In this document: piece after piece, positions 17,305 through 25,452 of the stretch
Position numbering within the stretch: position 1 is the first letter of the stretch
How the letters are laid out: each line of letters starts with the position of its first letter
Source: an uncultured Butyricicoccus sp.
GTDB taxonomy: Bacteria > Bacillota > Clostridia > Oscillospirales > Butyricicoccaceae
Length of the DNA stretch: 64,000 bases
Direction of reading: 5' to 3'
Assembly: GCA_944376065.1 (NCBI GenBank)
Contig: CALWBL010000007.1
Location: forward strand, 1 to 64,000
Made by a program: the position numbers and the translations under genes
Notes under the pieces: model-generated
Database searches by the model: none
What the model saw: the letters and a program-made list of their open reading frames with translations, nothing else
What the model was told of the DNA's origin: nothing

Positions 17305-17456
17305 ACGTATAAGCATCAAATAAAGGGGTTGACTTTTATGTAATAGCGTAATATAATCCATTTATAAGATGCAAAAGCGTAATTTGTTTTTTATAATTTG
17401 TTTACTATTAAAATCTATATATTATTTTTTATTATATTACATACTAGCGTATACGT
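17305..17456. promoter_or_regulatory. Repeated operator-like motifs between the repressor and the small frame
   Basis: Four copies of an AGCGTA-like word occur: ACGTATAAGC (17305-17314, inverted, i.e. GCTTATACGT), TAGCGTAATA (17344), AAGCGTAATT (17375) and TAGCGTATACGT (17445-17456). The last includes the palindrome CGTATACG. One copy lies directly against the -10 of the rightward promoter. This is the arrangement expected for a repressor that controls the divergent gene, but binding is not shown. Confidence 0.5.
17329..17357 (+). promoter_or_regulatory. Strong rightward promoter of the regulator island
   Basis: TTGACT (17329-17334) and TATAAT (17352-17357) are separated by 17 bp, close to consensus. 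An AGCGTA motif sits between spacer and -10. The transcript would have a leader of about 150 nt before the small frame at 17512. Confidence 0.7.
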
Positions 17457-17511
17457 CAAGGCGAAAAATGTCGTTTTTGCATACTCATCTACAAAATGGA
17501 GGTGATTTATA

Positions 17512-17703
17512 ATAGCTGATTATTTTGAACCCAATACTTATCCAAAGGAAAACAAAGAGCAAGAGAAAATAAATACCTATGCCCAAATGCTTGATGAACT
17601 TCATCAAATAAAGACTCTATGTGATAATTTAGAGCATTTTCAAAGGCTTTTGCAACCTGTCTATGAAGAATGTCTTATTATTTGTAGTAACGCTTGTGAA
17701 TAG
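17512..17703 (+). CDS. Small protein frame with good ribosome-binding site but no standard start codon
   Basis: GGAGGTGAT (17498-17506) is followed by a 64-codon open frame that ends with TAG at 17703 and begins ATA-GCT-GAT. In-frame TGA at 17503 rules out a longer product, and the first internal ATG lies 29 codons in. The product (ADYFEPNTYPKENK...) is hydrophilic, with helical LDELHQIKTLCDNLEHFQRLL and four cysteines in the C-terminal half. No family was recognised. Initiation at AUA would be very rare; alternatives are a start codon lost by mutation (a pseudogene) or a base error. Position opposite the ImmR-type repressor suggests it is the controlled gene. Confidence 0.5.
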   Translation: MADYFEPNTYPKENKEQEKINTYAQMLDELHQIKTLCDNLEHFQRLLQPVYEECLIICSNACE

Positions 17704-17724
17704 AATAATAATGTATAATCTCTA

Positions 17725-17790
17725 CTGATGCTAAAGGTGAAGTTGGCGTTTATGAACCAAACTTACAGCCGCTTGTCTGAATGAATATAG
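17725..17790 (+). pseudogene. Short coding remnant behind the small frame
   Basis: A stop-to-stop frame reads IISTDAKGEVGVYEPNLQPLV and then TGA. Its composition looks protein-like, yet it has no start codon and only about 20 codons. It may be the end of a deleted gene. No family can be named, and chance is possible. Confidence 0.25.
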
Positions 17791-17817
17791 CTGGTTTATT
17801 TGATACAAAATAGCTTT

Positions 17818-17852
17818 AAAAAAACGTGTTATAGCTTTTATGCTATAACACG
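17818..17852 (-). terminator. Terminator of the pyrK-pyrD-fusion operon
   Basis: CGTGTTATAGC (17825-17835) pairs perfectly with GCTATAACACG (17842-17852). On the minus strand seven T residues follow (the A run at 17818-17824). Confidence 0.8.
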
Positions 17853-17868
17853 CTTAGTATAACTTTTT

Positions 17869-17901
17869 AACGATTATAGGTTTTACTGTAATCGTTTTTT
17901 T
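17869..17901 (+). terminator. Plus-strand terminator of the regulator island
   Basis: AACGATTA (17869-17876) pairs with TAATCGTT (17889-17896), followed by a T run. It would end the transcript from the 17329 promoter, supporting the idea that something is transcribed there. Confidence 0.6.
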
Positions 17902-19090
17902 ATGTTTGAACTTCAAACCACTGCTTTTCCTCGTTTACACTTGGAATGGCGATTTTTTTACGCATTAAAATGAATCTGCCATGCTCATTTTGTACTGTTT
18001 TAACTTCATCAAAACCAAATTTTTTATAAAATGCTAACGCCATTTCATTGGCTTCATCTACATATGCACAAAGAAAATCTTTTTTAAGTGAGCGATAAAC
18101 AGACATAGATTGTCCTATAAGCTGTCCTGATACTCCATGACCTCTGTACTCTTTATCTATGTAGCAACAGCCAACTACACCTGTGTTTTCGTTGGTGTTA
18201 TCTGTTGCATCTAGGAATATAAGTGAAATTGGTTTGTCATTGAGCATAGCAAAAGATACTGCCCGCTTGCTTTTCTCACTCGCCTTTCTTGCTTTATTTA
18301 GAATTGTTTCTTCGTCGAGATTATCAAGTAAACCATAAATAAACTGTTCACGGGCAAAATGCATTAAAAGTTCATTATCGTTTTTATCATCTGGGTTATA
18401 TTCTCTGAACCAAACTTGAACAGTCGTCGGCATCCCTTTGTTATCTTTCCAGCCGATAGATGCAAATGTTGAAAGCTCCTCTGGTAAATGTGAGGCATCA
18501 TTCCAGTATTCTGCCTTCACTTCGTCACCGTCAAAAATCAGCTTTGCAACACATGTATTATCACCCCAGCCAATGTCATTGACTTGCTCCGGATTTAATT
18601 TTAATACTCTGCACAAAATACTCCTTATAGCTGAGCCATGCGAAACAACTGCAACTTGTTTTTTATCATGCCGCTTTGCAATTTCATAAAGGTCTGAAAG
18701 CACTCTATCCCCTGCCTCGGTCACAGTTTCACCATCTGGTATTTTGCAGTCCCATGGACGGCTACGCCAAAGTTCAAACTCTTTTGGATATCTAACCTCA
18801 AGCTCTGCCCATGGATAATCTTCCCACTGACCCATATCTATTTCATGTAAATCTTTACGCAAGGTTACTTTCATACCCTTAGTTTGAGCAATAGCCTTTG
18901 CAGTATGTCTTGCACGGTAAAGGTAAGATGCATAAACCGCCTCAAGCTGAACATTTTCAAAGCGTTTAGCCAGATATAGAAGTTGGTCAAATGCTTTTTC
19001 TGTCAACAGTGCATCATATATGCCATGACATCGGCGATAAACATTACCTTCGGCCTCTGCATGACGGATTAAATAAATAGTTGTGCTCAT
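17900..19090 (-). CDS. Fusion of a histidine phosphatase (phosphoglycerate-mutase-like) and a GNAT acetyltransferase
   Basis: This 396-residue protein joins two enzymes. Residues 1 to about 210 form a histidine phosphatase: LIRHAEAEGN carries the phospho-accepting His, and ASYLYRARHTA, DMGQWED and VSHGSAIRSIL carry the other active-site residues. Residues about 225-380 form a GNAT N-acetyltransferase with the acetyl-CoA motif VGCCYIDKEYRGHGVSGQLIGQS and the C-terminal ALAFYKKFGFDEVKT. Substrates of both parts are unknown. Its start overlaps the pyrD stop by 4 bases (ATGA), so it is translated with the pyrimidine genes. A link to nucleotide metabolism is possible but unproven. Confidence 0.85.
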   Translation of the reverse strand: MSTTIYLIRHAEAEGNVYRRCHGIYDALLTEKAFDQLLYLAKRFENVQLEAVYASYLYRARHTAKAIAQTKGMKVTLRKDLHEIDMGQWEDYPWAELEVRYPKEFELWRSRPWDCKIPDGETVTEAGDRVLSDLYEIAKRHDKKQVAVVSHGSAIRSILCRVLKLNPEQVNDIGWGDNTCVAKLIFDGDEVKAEYWNDASHLPEELSTFASIGWKDNKGMPTTVQVWFREYNPDDKNDNELLMHFAREQFIYGLLDNLDEETILNKARKASEKSKRAVSFAMLNDKPISLIFLDATDNTNENTGVVGCCYIDKEYRGHGVSGQLIGQSMSVYRSLKKDFLCAYVDEANEMALAFYKKFGFDEVKTVQNEHGRFILMRKKIAIPSVNEEKQWFEVQT

Positions 19091-19992
19091 ATTTGAACTG
19101 CTCCAGTAAGCTCTGTTACCTTTTCAATGCCATGCTTTTGCATGTACTCCTTTAACTCATCAAGAGCCTTTACAGGTGCCATTGGATCTGCAAACATAAC
19201 CGTTCCCATAGCAACAGCATCAGCACCAGCCAGCATCATTTCAACAATGTCACGACCATTTCTGATGCCGCCCATACCAATAATAGGTACATCAACAGCC
19301 TTACGAACCTGATACACCATGCGAACGGCAACTGGGAATACAGCAGGACCTGACATACCTCCCATAATATTAGACAAGATAGGTTTTCTTGAATCTACAT
19401 CAATTCTCATACCTAAAAGTGTGTTAATTAGGCTAAGTGCATCAGCACCAGAAGCAACAGCCGCACGAGCAATTTCTGAAATATCAGTAACATTTGGAGA
19501 CAGTTTCACAATAAGTGGCTTTTTAGCATATTTTTTAGCCGCTGAAACAACTTCTTCAACCATATTAACCTGTGTACCGAATGCCATACCACCGCATTTT
19601 ACATTAGGGCATGAGATATTCATTTCGATTAAATCTATATCTGAATCAGAGATTTTTTCAATCATGCCGCAATATTCTTCCACTGTATTACCAGATACAT
19701 TAGCGATAATTTTTGTATCATATTGTCGCAAAAATGGAATTTGTTCCTCAATAAACTTATCAATGCCAGGATTTTGCAGACCAACACAGTTTAAAATGCC
19801 CATTGGAGTTTCTGCAATTCTAGGTGCAGGATTGCCAAGTCGCTCGGTTGGGGTAAGTCCCTTTACGCCTATTCCGCCAAGCATAGATAAATCAAAAAAC
19901 TCACCATATTCATGCCCAAAGCCAAAAGTACCAGAGGCAGTTGTTATTGGGTTTTTAAGCTCAACCCCGCAAATATTTACACTTAAATCCAT
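19087..19992 (-). CDS. pyrD: Dihydroorotate dehydrogenase B, catalytic subunit
   Basis: PyrD oxidises dihydroorotate to orotate in pyrimidine synthesis, using FMN. The 301-residue protein has NPITTASGTFGFG near the N-terminus, NISCPNVKCGG with the catalytic Cys of class 1B enzymes, and the FMN phosphate site IIGMGGIRNGRDIVEMMLAGADAVAMGT. Class 1B needs the PyrK electron-transfer subunit, which is encoded directly upstream; the two genes overlap by a base or so (TAATG). The ATG at 19992 is preferred over an in-frame TTG at 19998, which stands too close to AAGGAGG. Confidence 0.96.
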   Translation of the reverse strand: MDLSVNICGVELKNPITTASGTFGFGHEYGEFFDLSMLGGIGVKGLTPTERLGNPAPRIAETPMGILNCVGLQNPGIDKFIEEQIPFLRQYDTKIIANVSGNTVEEYCGMIEKISDSDIDLIEMNISCPNVKCGGMAFGTQVNMVEEVVSAAKKYAKKPLIVKLSPNVTDISEIARAAVASGADALSLINTLLGMRIDVDSRKPILSNIMGGMSGPAVFPVAVRMVYQVRKAVDVPIIGMGGIRNGRDIVEMMLAGADAVAMGTVMFADPMAPVKALDELKEYMQKHGIEKVTELTGAVQI

Positions 19993-20762
19993 TACCAAAC
20001 AACCTCCTTAGCATCAAATACAGGACCATCTTTACAAACATGACCATAACGCACACCTTGCTCACCATCACGCAGTTTAAGCTCACAAGCACACACAAGG
20101 CAGGCACCAATACCGCAGCCCATACGCTCCTCCATAGATACCTGACATGGCAGCCCAGCTTTCTCGGCAAGCTGTGCTATTGCCTTGAGCATTAGCTTAG
20201 GGCCACAGGCACAAATACCAGTGAACTTAGAAATATGCTGCTCAAGCACATTAGTTACAAATCCATGTGTGCCAAAAGAACCATCATCGGTACAGATATG
20301 TGTATCACCTACTTTTTCAAAATCCTCTGTTAAAATGACTGCATCTTTATTTCTAAAACCTAAAATAGCGGTTGGGCTTGCACTGTTAGCCTTTGCATTC
20401 TTCATTGTATAGAGCATTGGAGGCACACCTATACCACCACCAATCATAACCGGACGCTCACCAAGAGCATTTAAATCAAAACCATGGCCAAGCGGGCCGA
20501 GCACATCTACTGTATGCTTTGCGCTTCTGCGAGAAAGCCACTTTGTTCCTTCGCCCTTTACCTGAAATACAATTTTAAGCGTTTCGCCTTCTACATCGCA
20601 AATAGAGATTGGTCTACGAAGTAAATTACCCTCTCCACAAGTGATATGAACAAACTGACCGCATTTTGCCTCAGCAGCAATGTTTGGAGCATGTAATGTG
20701 AGTGCAAAAAGACCATTTCCATACTCTTGTCTATTTGTAACCATACAGATTTCCTGTTTCAT
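19992..20762 (-). CDS. pyrK: Dihydroorotate dehydrogenase B, electron transfer subunit
   Basis: PyrK passes electrons from PyrD to NAD+ through FAD and a 2Fe-2S cluster. The 256-residue protein has the ferredoxin-reductase-like FAD region (RRPISICDVEG), the NAD-binding segment PVMIGGGIGVPPMLYTM, and C-terminal cluster cysteines in CGIGACLVCACELK plus HVCKDGP. It is the first gene of pyrK-pyrD-fusion on the minus strand, with GGGAGG before its ATG. No PyrR-type attenuator was recognised in the short upstream region. Confidence 0.95.
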   Translation of the reverse strand: MKQEICMVTNRQEYGNGLFALTLHAPNIAAEAKCGQFVHITCGEGNLLRRPISICDVEGETLKIVFQVKGEGTKWLSRRSAKHTVDVLGPLGHGFDLNALGERPVMIGGGIGVPPMLYTMKNAKANSASPTAILGFRNKDAVILTEDFEKVGDTHICTDDGSFGTHGFVTNVLEQHISKFTGICACGPKLMLKAIAQLAEKAGLPCQVSMEERMGCGIGACLVCACELKLRDGEQGVRYGHVCKDGPVFDAKEVVW

Positions 20763-20857
20763 TATTAAACGGCTACCTCCCTAAATAATTTTCAGACAAA
20801 TTTAACATCTCTTAGAACAAATATATCATAAAAACGCCTATTAAACAACAAATATAT

Positions 20858-20893
20858 AAAAAAACGCTGCTTGCTTTTAAAACAAACAGCGAT
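20858..20893 (-). terminator. Terminator behind glyS-trkA
   Basis: CGCTGCTTG (20865-20873) pairs with CAAACAGCG (20883-20891) with one mismatch. On the minus strand a run of T residues follows. Confidence 0.75.
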
Positions 20894-20899
20894 TTTTCA

Positions 20900-21547
20900 T
20901 TAAGCTCTCAAAAATTTTGAAAGATGTTTATTGCTACCCATTACCAAAATAGTTTCATCATCTCTAAATACATGATCCGGACCTGGTAGTGGTTCTAATT
21001 TTCCTTGATATTTCACTGCCAGAATATTTATGTGATGCTCTTGTCTAACCCTCAAATCGACGATTGTTTTGCCAATCCAGTTTGAAGGAACTTTTGTTTC
21101 ATATATTGAATAATCACTTGTAATTTGAACATAATCAAAAATATTATTCTCACTAAAACGAACAGCCGCCCATGATGCCATCTGCTTTTCAGGATAAACA
21201 ACATTATCTGCACCATTTCTAAGCAGGAATTTTGCGTGAACATCTCTATTTGCACGTGCTACTACCAGTTTGGCACCATAATCCTTTAAAAGTGAAGTTG
21301 TTTCCAATGAGCTTTGGAATTTATCACCGATTGCAACTATACATACATCGAAATTACGCACACCAAGCGATGCAATAAACTGTTCATTTGTACTGTCGCC
21401 AATCTGTGCACTTGTAACATATGGTAAAACTTCATTTACGCGGTTTTCGTCAATGTCAATCGCTAGAACTTCATGACGCAGTTCATTTAGTTTAATCGCA
21501 CAGTGCTTACCAAATCTGCCAAGTCCAATGAGTAGAATGGATTTCAT
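20900..21547 (-). CDS. TrkA/KtrA-type potassium channel regulatory protein
   Basis: This 215-residue cytoplasmic protein gates a Trk/Ktr-type potassium transporter. The N-terminal RCK_N Rossmann domain starts ILLIGLGRFGKHCAIKL and contains EVLAIDIDENRVNEV and ALGVR-like GVRNFDVCIVAIG. The C-terminal RCK_C domain (from about residue 140) includes GKTIVDLRVRQEHHINILAV and ends DDETILVMGSNKHLSKF. In Bacillus such proteins bind ATP, NADH or c-di-AMP. No membrane partner (KtrB/TrkH) lies in the window. It follows glyS by 21 bases and is probably co-transcribed. Confidence 0.9.
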   Translation of the reverse strand: MKSILLIGLGRFGKHCAIKLNELRHEVLAIDIDENRVNEVLPYVTSAQIGDSTNEQFIASLGVRNFDVCIVAIGDKFQSSLETTSLLKDYGAKLVVARANRDVHAKFLLRNGADNVVYPEKQMASWAAVRFSENNIFDYVQITSDYSIYETKVPSNWIGKTIVDLRVRQEHHINILAVKYQGKLEPLPGPDHVFRDDETILVMGSNKHLSKFLRA

Positions 21548-21568
21548 ATCATTATTGCCTCCAGAAAA

Positions 21569-22960
21569 TTAGAACTCAATCTTCTTAGATAGATAGTTTA
21601 CAAGTTCGGTTACTGGGATACGTTCCTGCTCCATTGTATCACGGTCACGAACGGTTACGCATCCGTCCTGTTCGGTTTCAAAGTCAACTGTAATACAGAA
21701 AGGAGTACCAATTTCGTCTTCACGGCGATAGCGCTTTCCAATGGAGCCAGCCTCATCAAAGTCAACATTAAAATGCTTGGATAATGTATCCCAAATTGGC
21801 TGTGCCTTATCTGTAAGTTTCTTTGATAGAGGAAGTACAGCAGCCTTAAATGGTGCTAATGCTGGGTGCAGACGAAGTACAGTTCTGATATCATCCTTAC
21901 CATTTTTATCTTGACCCACAACTTCTTCATCATAAGCATCGCAAAGGAATGCAAGTGCTACACGGTCAGCACCAAGAGATGGCTCAATAACATATGGAAT
22001 GTACTTTTCATTTGTCTCCTGGTCAAAATATTCCATAGATACCCCAGAAGTGTTCTGGTGCTGTTTCAAATCGAAGTCTGTGCGGTCAGCAATGCCCCAA
22101 AGCTCACCCCAGCCAAATGGGAACAGAAATTCAATATCGGTTGTAGCATTAGAGTAATGAGAAAGCTCCTCCTGCTCATGGTCGCGCAAACGCATATTTT
22201 CCTCTTTCATACCAAGGGAGATGAGGAAGTTTTTGCAATAATCCTTCCAATATTTAAACCATTCTAAGTCAGTACCAGGCTTGCAGAAAAATTCAAGCTC
22301 CATCTGCTCAAATTCACGAGTACGGAAAGTAAAGTTACCAGGTGTAATTTCATTACGGAAAGACTTACCAACCTGACCCACTCCAAAAGGAATCTTACGA
22401 CGGGTTGTTCGCTGGATATTCTGGAAGTTTACGAAAATACCCTGTGCGGTTTCTGGACGCAGGAAAATCTCATTCTTTGCATTTTCAGTTACACCTTGGA
22501 ATGTTTTAAACATCAGGTTAAACTGACGAATATCTGTAAAATTCTTACCGCCACAGTTTGGACAGGTCAGACCATGTTCGATGATGTAATTCATCATTTC
22601 TTCATTTGACCAGCCAGCAGGGTTTTCGTTTCCTTGCTCCTCGATGAGCTGGTCGGCACGATGACGGGTTTTACAATCCTTACAGTCCATAAGAGGGTCA
22701 GAGAAACCGCCAACATGACCAGATGCAACCCATGTTGTAGGGTTCATAAGGATTGCAGAGTCAAGACCTACATTCCAAGGGCTTTCCTGTACAAACTTTT
22801 TGCGCCATGCTGCTTTTACGTTGTTTTTAAACTCAACACCAAGAGGGCCATAATCCCAAGTGTTAGCTAGACCACCGTAGATTTCAGAGCCGCTATAAAC
22901 GAAACCTCTACCTTTACACAGTGCAACGATTTTGTCCATGGTTTTTTCAGAATTTTTCAT
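21569..22960 (-). CDS. glyS: Glycyl-tRNA synthetase (dimeric, class II)
   Basis: This enzyme charges tRNA-Gly. The 463-residue single-chain form is the dimeric type, unlike the alpha2-beta2 GlyQ/GlyS of many bacteria. Class II motif 2 lies in [28 protein letters not shown], and motif 3 ends ..[13 protein letters not shown]. The first residues [25 protein letters not shown] are typical. A zinc-finger-like [12 protein letters not shown]...CPNCG insertion is present. The C-terminal anticodon-binding domain runs from about residue 360. No T-box element was recognised upstream; a short hairpin stands before the ribosome-binding site. Confidence 0.97.
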   Translation of the reverse strand: MKNSEKTMDKIVALCKGRGFVYSGSEIYGGLANTWDYGPLGVEFKNNVKAAWRKKFVQESPWNVGLDSAILMNPTTWVASGHVGGFSDPLMDCKDCKTRHRADQLIEEQGNENPAGWSNEEMMNYIIEHGLTCPNCGGKNFTDIRQFNLMFKTFQGVTENAKNEIFLRPETAQGIFVNFQNIQRTTRRKIPFGVGQVGKSFRNEITPGNFTFRTREFEQMELEFFCKPGTDLEWFKYWKDYCKNFLISLGMKEENMRLRDHEQEELSHYSNATTDIEFLFPFGWGELWGIADRTDFDLKQHQNTSGVSMEYFDQETNEKYIPYVIEPSLGADRVALAFLCDAYDEEVVGQDKNGKDDIRTVLRLHPALAPFKAAVLPLSKKLTDKAQPIWDTLSKHFNVDFDEAGSIGKRYRREDEIGTPFCITVDFETEQDGCVTVRDRDTMEQERIPVTELVNYLSKKIEF

Positions 22961-22977
22961 TATTATAACTCCTTTTG

Positions 22978-22996
22978 GCGTATATGGCTTATACGC
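22978..22996 (-). promoter_or_regulatory. Leader hairpin before glyS
   Basis: GCGTATA and TATACGC (7-bp perfect stem, 5-base loop) lie in the glyS leader only a few bases before the AAGGAG site at 22968-22973. It could affect translation. A regulatory role is inferred from position. Confidence 0.35.
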
Positions 22997-23018
22997 TCAG
23001 TATTTACTATGAGTATAA

Positions 23019-23046
23019 GTTTAACTATTGACTATAAAAATGTCAA
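23019..23046 (-). promoter_or_regulatory. Promoter of glyS-trkA
   Basis: On the minus strand TTGACA (23041-23046) and TAAACT (23019-23024) are 16 bp apart; the -35 is consensus, the -10 moderate. Confidence 0.5.
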
Positions 23047-23093
23047 TAGCGCAAATTATGCAATTTAAAATCAATTTTAGAAAGCAAATTTAG

Positions 23094-23122
23094 TTGACAA
23101 ATCAATATAAATTGGATAAATT
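23094..23122 (+). promoter_or_regulatory. Promoter of the pyrophosphatase gene
   Basis: TTGACA (23094-23099) and TAAATT (23117-23122) are 17 bp apart. The leader is short and ends in AAGGAG before the start codon. Confidence 0.55.
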
Positions 23123-23153
23123 GAACTTATAAACCAAAAGGAGAGTAAATAAT

Positions 23154-24797
23154 ATGAAAGAAGTTTTTGTAATTGGTCATAAAAATCCCGATACAGACTC
23201 TATATGTTCTGCAATTTGTTATGCCAAACTAAAGCAAATTATCACTGGCAAACCGCATATTCCTTGTCGTGCGGGTCAGATAAACCCCGAAACTCAATAT
23301 GTTCTTCAATGTTTTAATATTGAACCACCTAGATTTTTAGATTCACTTTATCCAAGGCTTTCAAATGTTCAATATCGTAAAATAAGCGGCATTGGTGCCG
23401 ATATGTCGCTTCATCGTGCATGGGATTATATGACTGAGCATAATATTCCAACTATTCCAATTGTAAATGAACAAAAATATCTAAAAGGTATGCTCACATT
23501 TACTGATATTGCACGTTTTCATATGGAGGGACAAGACTCGACCGCCCTTTCGCGTGCAAAAATTAAATATCAAAATATAGCTGATGTTTTAAATGGTGTA
23601 TTTGTTGCGGGAAGCCCAAATCAATATTTTTCCGAGGGTCGTGTAATAGTTCTTTCTGAGGATGAACAAGATTTAATTCACACACAAGACCTTGTTATTT
23701 TAACTAATGCATCTTGTTTACATATGGCAGCACTGAGAGCCTCTTGTGTTATTATAAATATGGATGCTGAGGTATCTGAAGAAATTTTAATGCTTACAGA
23801 GCAACTTGGCTGCGTAATAATAAGAACAAGTATGGACGCATACACATGTGTTAGAATGTTAAATCAGGCAATTCCAGTTAGTCATATTATGCTTACAAAT
23901 GGAATTATTACTTTTCAGCATACTGATTTTGTATCCGATGTGAAGTCTATTGTATCCAAAAAACGTATACCATACTATCCTATCTTAGATGATGATGGAA
24001 AATATATAGGCATGGTTTCACAACGTAACTTGCTTGACCTTGACAAACAAGAGGTCATCTTAGTTGACCATAATGAAAAAGACCAGTCAGTTGACGGTAT
24101 AACATCGGCACACATAACCGAAATTATTGACCATCATAGAATAGATACAATGGAAACAGGTGGTCCAATTTACTTTAGGAATCAGCCATTGGGCTGTACC
24201 GCAACTATTGTGACACAAATGTATCAAGAAAATGGCATTGAAATTTCTAAGCAAATTGCAGGTTTGCTTTGCTCTGCAATTATTTCTGATACCCTTATGT
24301 TCCGTTCACCAACTTGCACACCATGCGACCAGCATACAGCAGAGTGGCTTGCAGAAATCGCAGATATTGACATTCGCTCACATGCTATTGAAATGTTCCG
24401 CTCCGGCCCTAAACTTGATAATCGCTCCACAGACGAGATATTCCACACTGATTACAAATATTATCAAGCAAAAGGTAGAAAGATTGCCATTTCTCAGGTT
24501 ACAAGTGTCAGTGGTGATGAGCTTGCGTCACTTGAACCTAGAATGTTATCTTATATGCAAAGCTGTTTGCCATCATCTGGTCTTGTTATGATGTTTGTTA
24601 TGCTCACTGATATTATAGACGAAACGACTCGTTTATTATTCGTTGGCAAAAATTCCGATAAACTGGTACGAACCGCCTTTTCCATTGATGATATTCATGG
24701 AAATTGTGTTGTTCTTCCAGGTGTAGTAAGCCGTAAAAAACAAATGGTTCTTCCTCTTATGAATGCACTAGAGGAGCTTGGAATAAGCGAAAATTGA
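23154..24797 (+). CDS. Manganese-dependent inorganic pyrophosphatase with CBS and DRTGG domains
   Basis: This family II pyrophosphatase hydrolyses PPi to phosphate and pulls biosynthetic reactions forward. The 547-residue protein begins with the DHH domain (VIGHKNPDTDSICSAICYAKL), is interrupted by two CBS repeats (HNIPTIPIVNEQKYLKGMLTF and KRIPYYPILDDDGKYIGMVS) around a DRTGG-like segment, and resumes with LVDHNEKDQSV, EIIDHHRID and a DHHA2 domain (SDTLMFRSPTCT). The CBS-containing form is regulated by adenine nucleotides in characterised clostridial relatives. It is a single-gene unit with its own promoter. Confidence 0.93.
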   Translation: MKEVFVIGHKNPDTDSICSAICYAKLKQIITGKPHIPCRAGQINPETQYVLQCFNIEPPRFLDSLYPRLSNVQYRKISGIGADMSLHRAWDYMTEHNIPTIPIVNEQKYLKGMLTFTDIARFHMEGQDSTALSRAKIKYQNIADVLNGVFVAGSPNQYFSEGRVIVLSEDEQDLIHTQDLVILTNASCLHMAALRASCVIINMDAEVSEEILMLTEQLGCVIIRTSMDAYTCVRMLNQAIPVSHIMLTNGIITFQHTDFVSDVKSIVSKKRIPYYPILDDDGKYIGMVSQRNLLDLDKQEVILVDHNEKDQSVDGITSAHITEIIDHHRIDTMETGGPIYFRNQPLGCTATIVTQMYQENGIEISKQIAGLLCSAIISDTLMFRSPTCTPCDQHTAEWLAEIADIDIRSHAIEMFRSGPKLDNRSTDEIFHTDYKYYQAKGRKIAISQVTSVSGDELASLEPRMLSYMQSCLPSSGLVMMFVMLTDIIDETTRLLFVGKNSDKLVRTAFSIDDIHGNCVVLPGVVSRKKQMVLPLMNALEELGISEN

Positions 24798-24897
24798 TAT
24801 TTTATCGACTTTTTTTTACATGATTTTTATATATGAATAAATTTTGAACCAAATTTATCCTTTCTTTAAAATTGTTTCACAGTCCATTCATAATGTG

Positions 24898-24928
24898 TTC
24901 ACAATTTAAGGAAAATGCATGTTATACT
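24898..24928 (+). promoter_or_regulatory. Extended -10 promoter in a gene-free region
   Basis: TGTTATACT (24920-24928) is an extended -10 element; a TTCACA lies 19 bp upstream. No reading frame starts within the next 150 bases, so any transcript from here would be non-coding or a leader. Confidence 0.45.
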
Positions 24929-24934
24929 AATACT

Positions 24935-25286
24935 CGTAAAGCACAAGAGATTCAATCGATTGCATTACGAATTAAAATTTTCGCAAACTATCAAAATGCC
25001 GCATTTATAAATGCATCGGATAATATTTCCCCTTTTTGATTATTCGACATGGCAGTGCATTGTTGATTTTCTTTACTTTAAAAACCCCTCTTTTTTTCCC
25101 TATTTCTTTTGAAGTGCGGGAGGTTTAATCCCCCTTTGTCATCTTCCGCGCTTCTCCCCCTTTTATCTAGCTCATATCTTTTCTATATATTCCTTTTTCT
25201 CTTTTTTCTCTTTTTCTTTTCAGGGTTAATTCCCACTCCCCAAGTATGTAACGAAAAACGACGGCTTTTAAGCCGTCGTTTTTCAT
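24935..25286 (+). ncRNA. Candidate structured non-coding RNA
   Basis: This 350-base stretch between the pyrophosphatase gene and tRNA-Leu has no convincing gene. It runs from an extended -10 promoter to a strong terminator. GAAGTGCGGGAG (25111-25122) can pair with CTTCCGCGCTTC (25143-25154) over 12 bp with two G-U pairs, CGTAA/TTACG encloses CAATCGATTG at 24935-24969, and GCATTTATAAATGC is palindromic. The part from 25071 to 25224 is almost all pyrimidine, with several CCCC runs. It does not match RNase P, tmRNA or SRP RNA motifs I know. Evidence is composition, pairing and punctuation only. Confidence 0.35.
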
Positions 25287-25290
25287 TGTG
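25253..25290 (+). terminator. Strong terminator without an upstream gene
   Basis: A 14-15-bp stem (GAAAAACGACGGCTT paired with AAGCCGTCGTTTTTC) works in both directions by its A/T ends. The nearest upstream coding gene ends 450 bases earlier, so this terminator belongs to something else, probably the candidate RNA. Confidence 0.8.
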
Positions 25291-25321
25291 TTGATTGTAT
25301 TTTTATATAATAATTTTTACA

Positions 25322-25354
25322 AATAAAAAACCCCGTACAGTTTGTACGAGGTTC
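25322..25354 (-). terminator. Terminator of tRNA-Leu
   Basis: On the minus strand AACCTCGTACA pairs with TGTACGGGGTT around a 3-base loop, followed by six T residues, directly behind the tRNA. Confidence 0.85.
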
Positions 25355-25360
25355 ACTTGG

Positions 25361-25445
25361 TGCCGCCAGCCGGAATCGAACCGGCACGGTATCGCTACCG
25401 AGGGATTTTAAGTCCCTTGCGTCTACCAGTTCCGCCATGGCGGCA
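25361..25445 (-). tRNA. tRNA-Leu (anticodon UAA)
   Basis: Read on the minus strand, the 85-base gene folds as a class II tRNA: acceptor TGCCGCC/GGCGGCA, D arm GGCGGAACTGGTAGACGC, anticodon stem-loop AGGGACTTAAAATCCCT with anticodon TAA, a variable arm CGGTAGCGATACCG, and T arm GCCGGTTCGATTCCGGC. The CCA end is not encoded. It has its own consensus promoter and terminator. Confidence 0.97.
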
Positions 25446-25452
25446 TGTGATT

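Noticed and set aside
19319-20011. Long plus-strand frame of 230 codons
   Set aside because: It lies antisense to pyrD, which is unmistakable on the other strand, and its residues look like a mirror of codon bias.
22961-23040. T-box riboswitch before glyS
   Set aside because: No conserved T-box sequence (AGGGTGGAACC-like) and the leader is too short; only a small hairpin is seen.
25109-25294. Plus-strand reading frame of 61 codons in the pyrimidine-rich region
   Set aside because: The product is a run of Phe, Leu and Ser caused by the CT-rich DNA; it lies in a candidate RNA and has no conserved feature.
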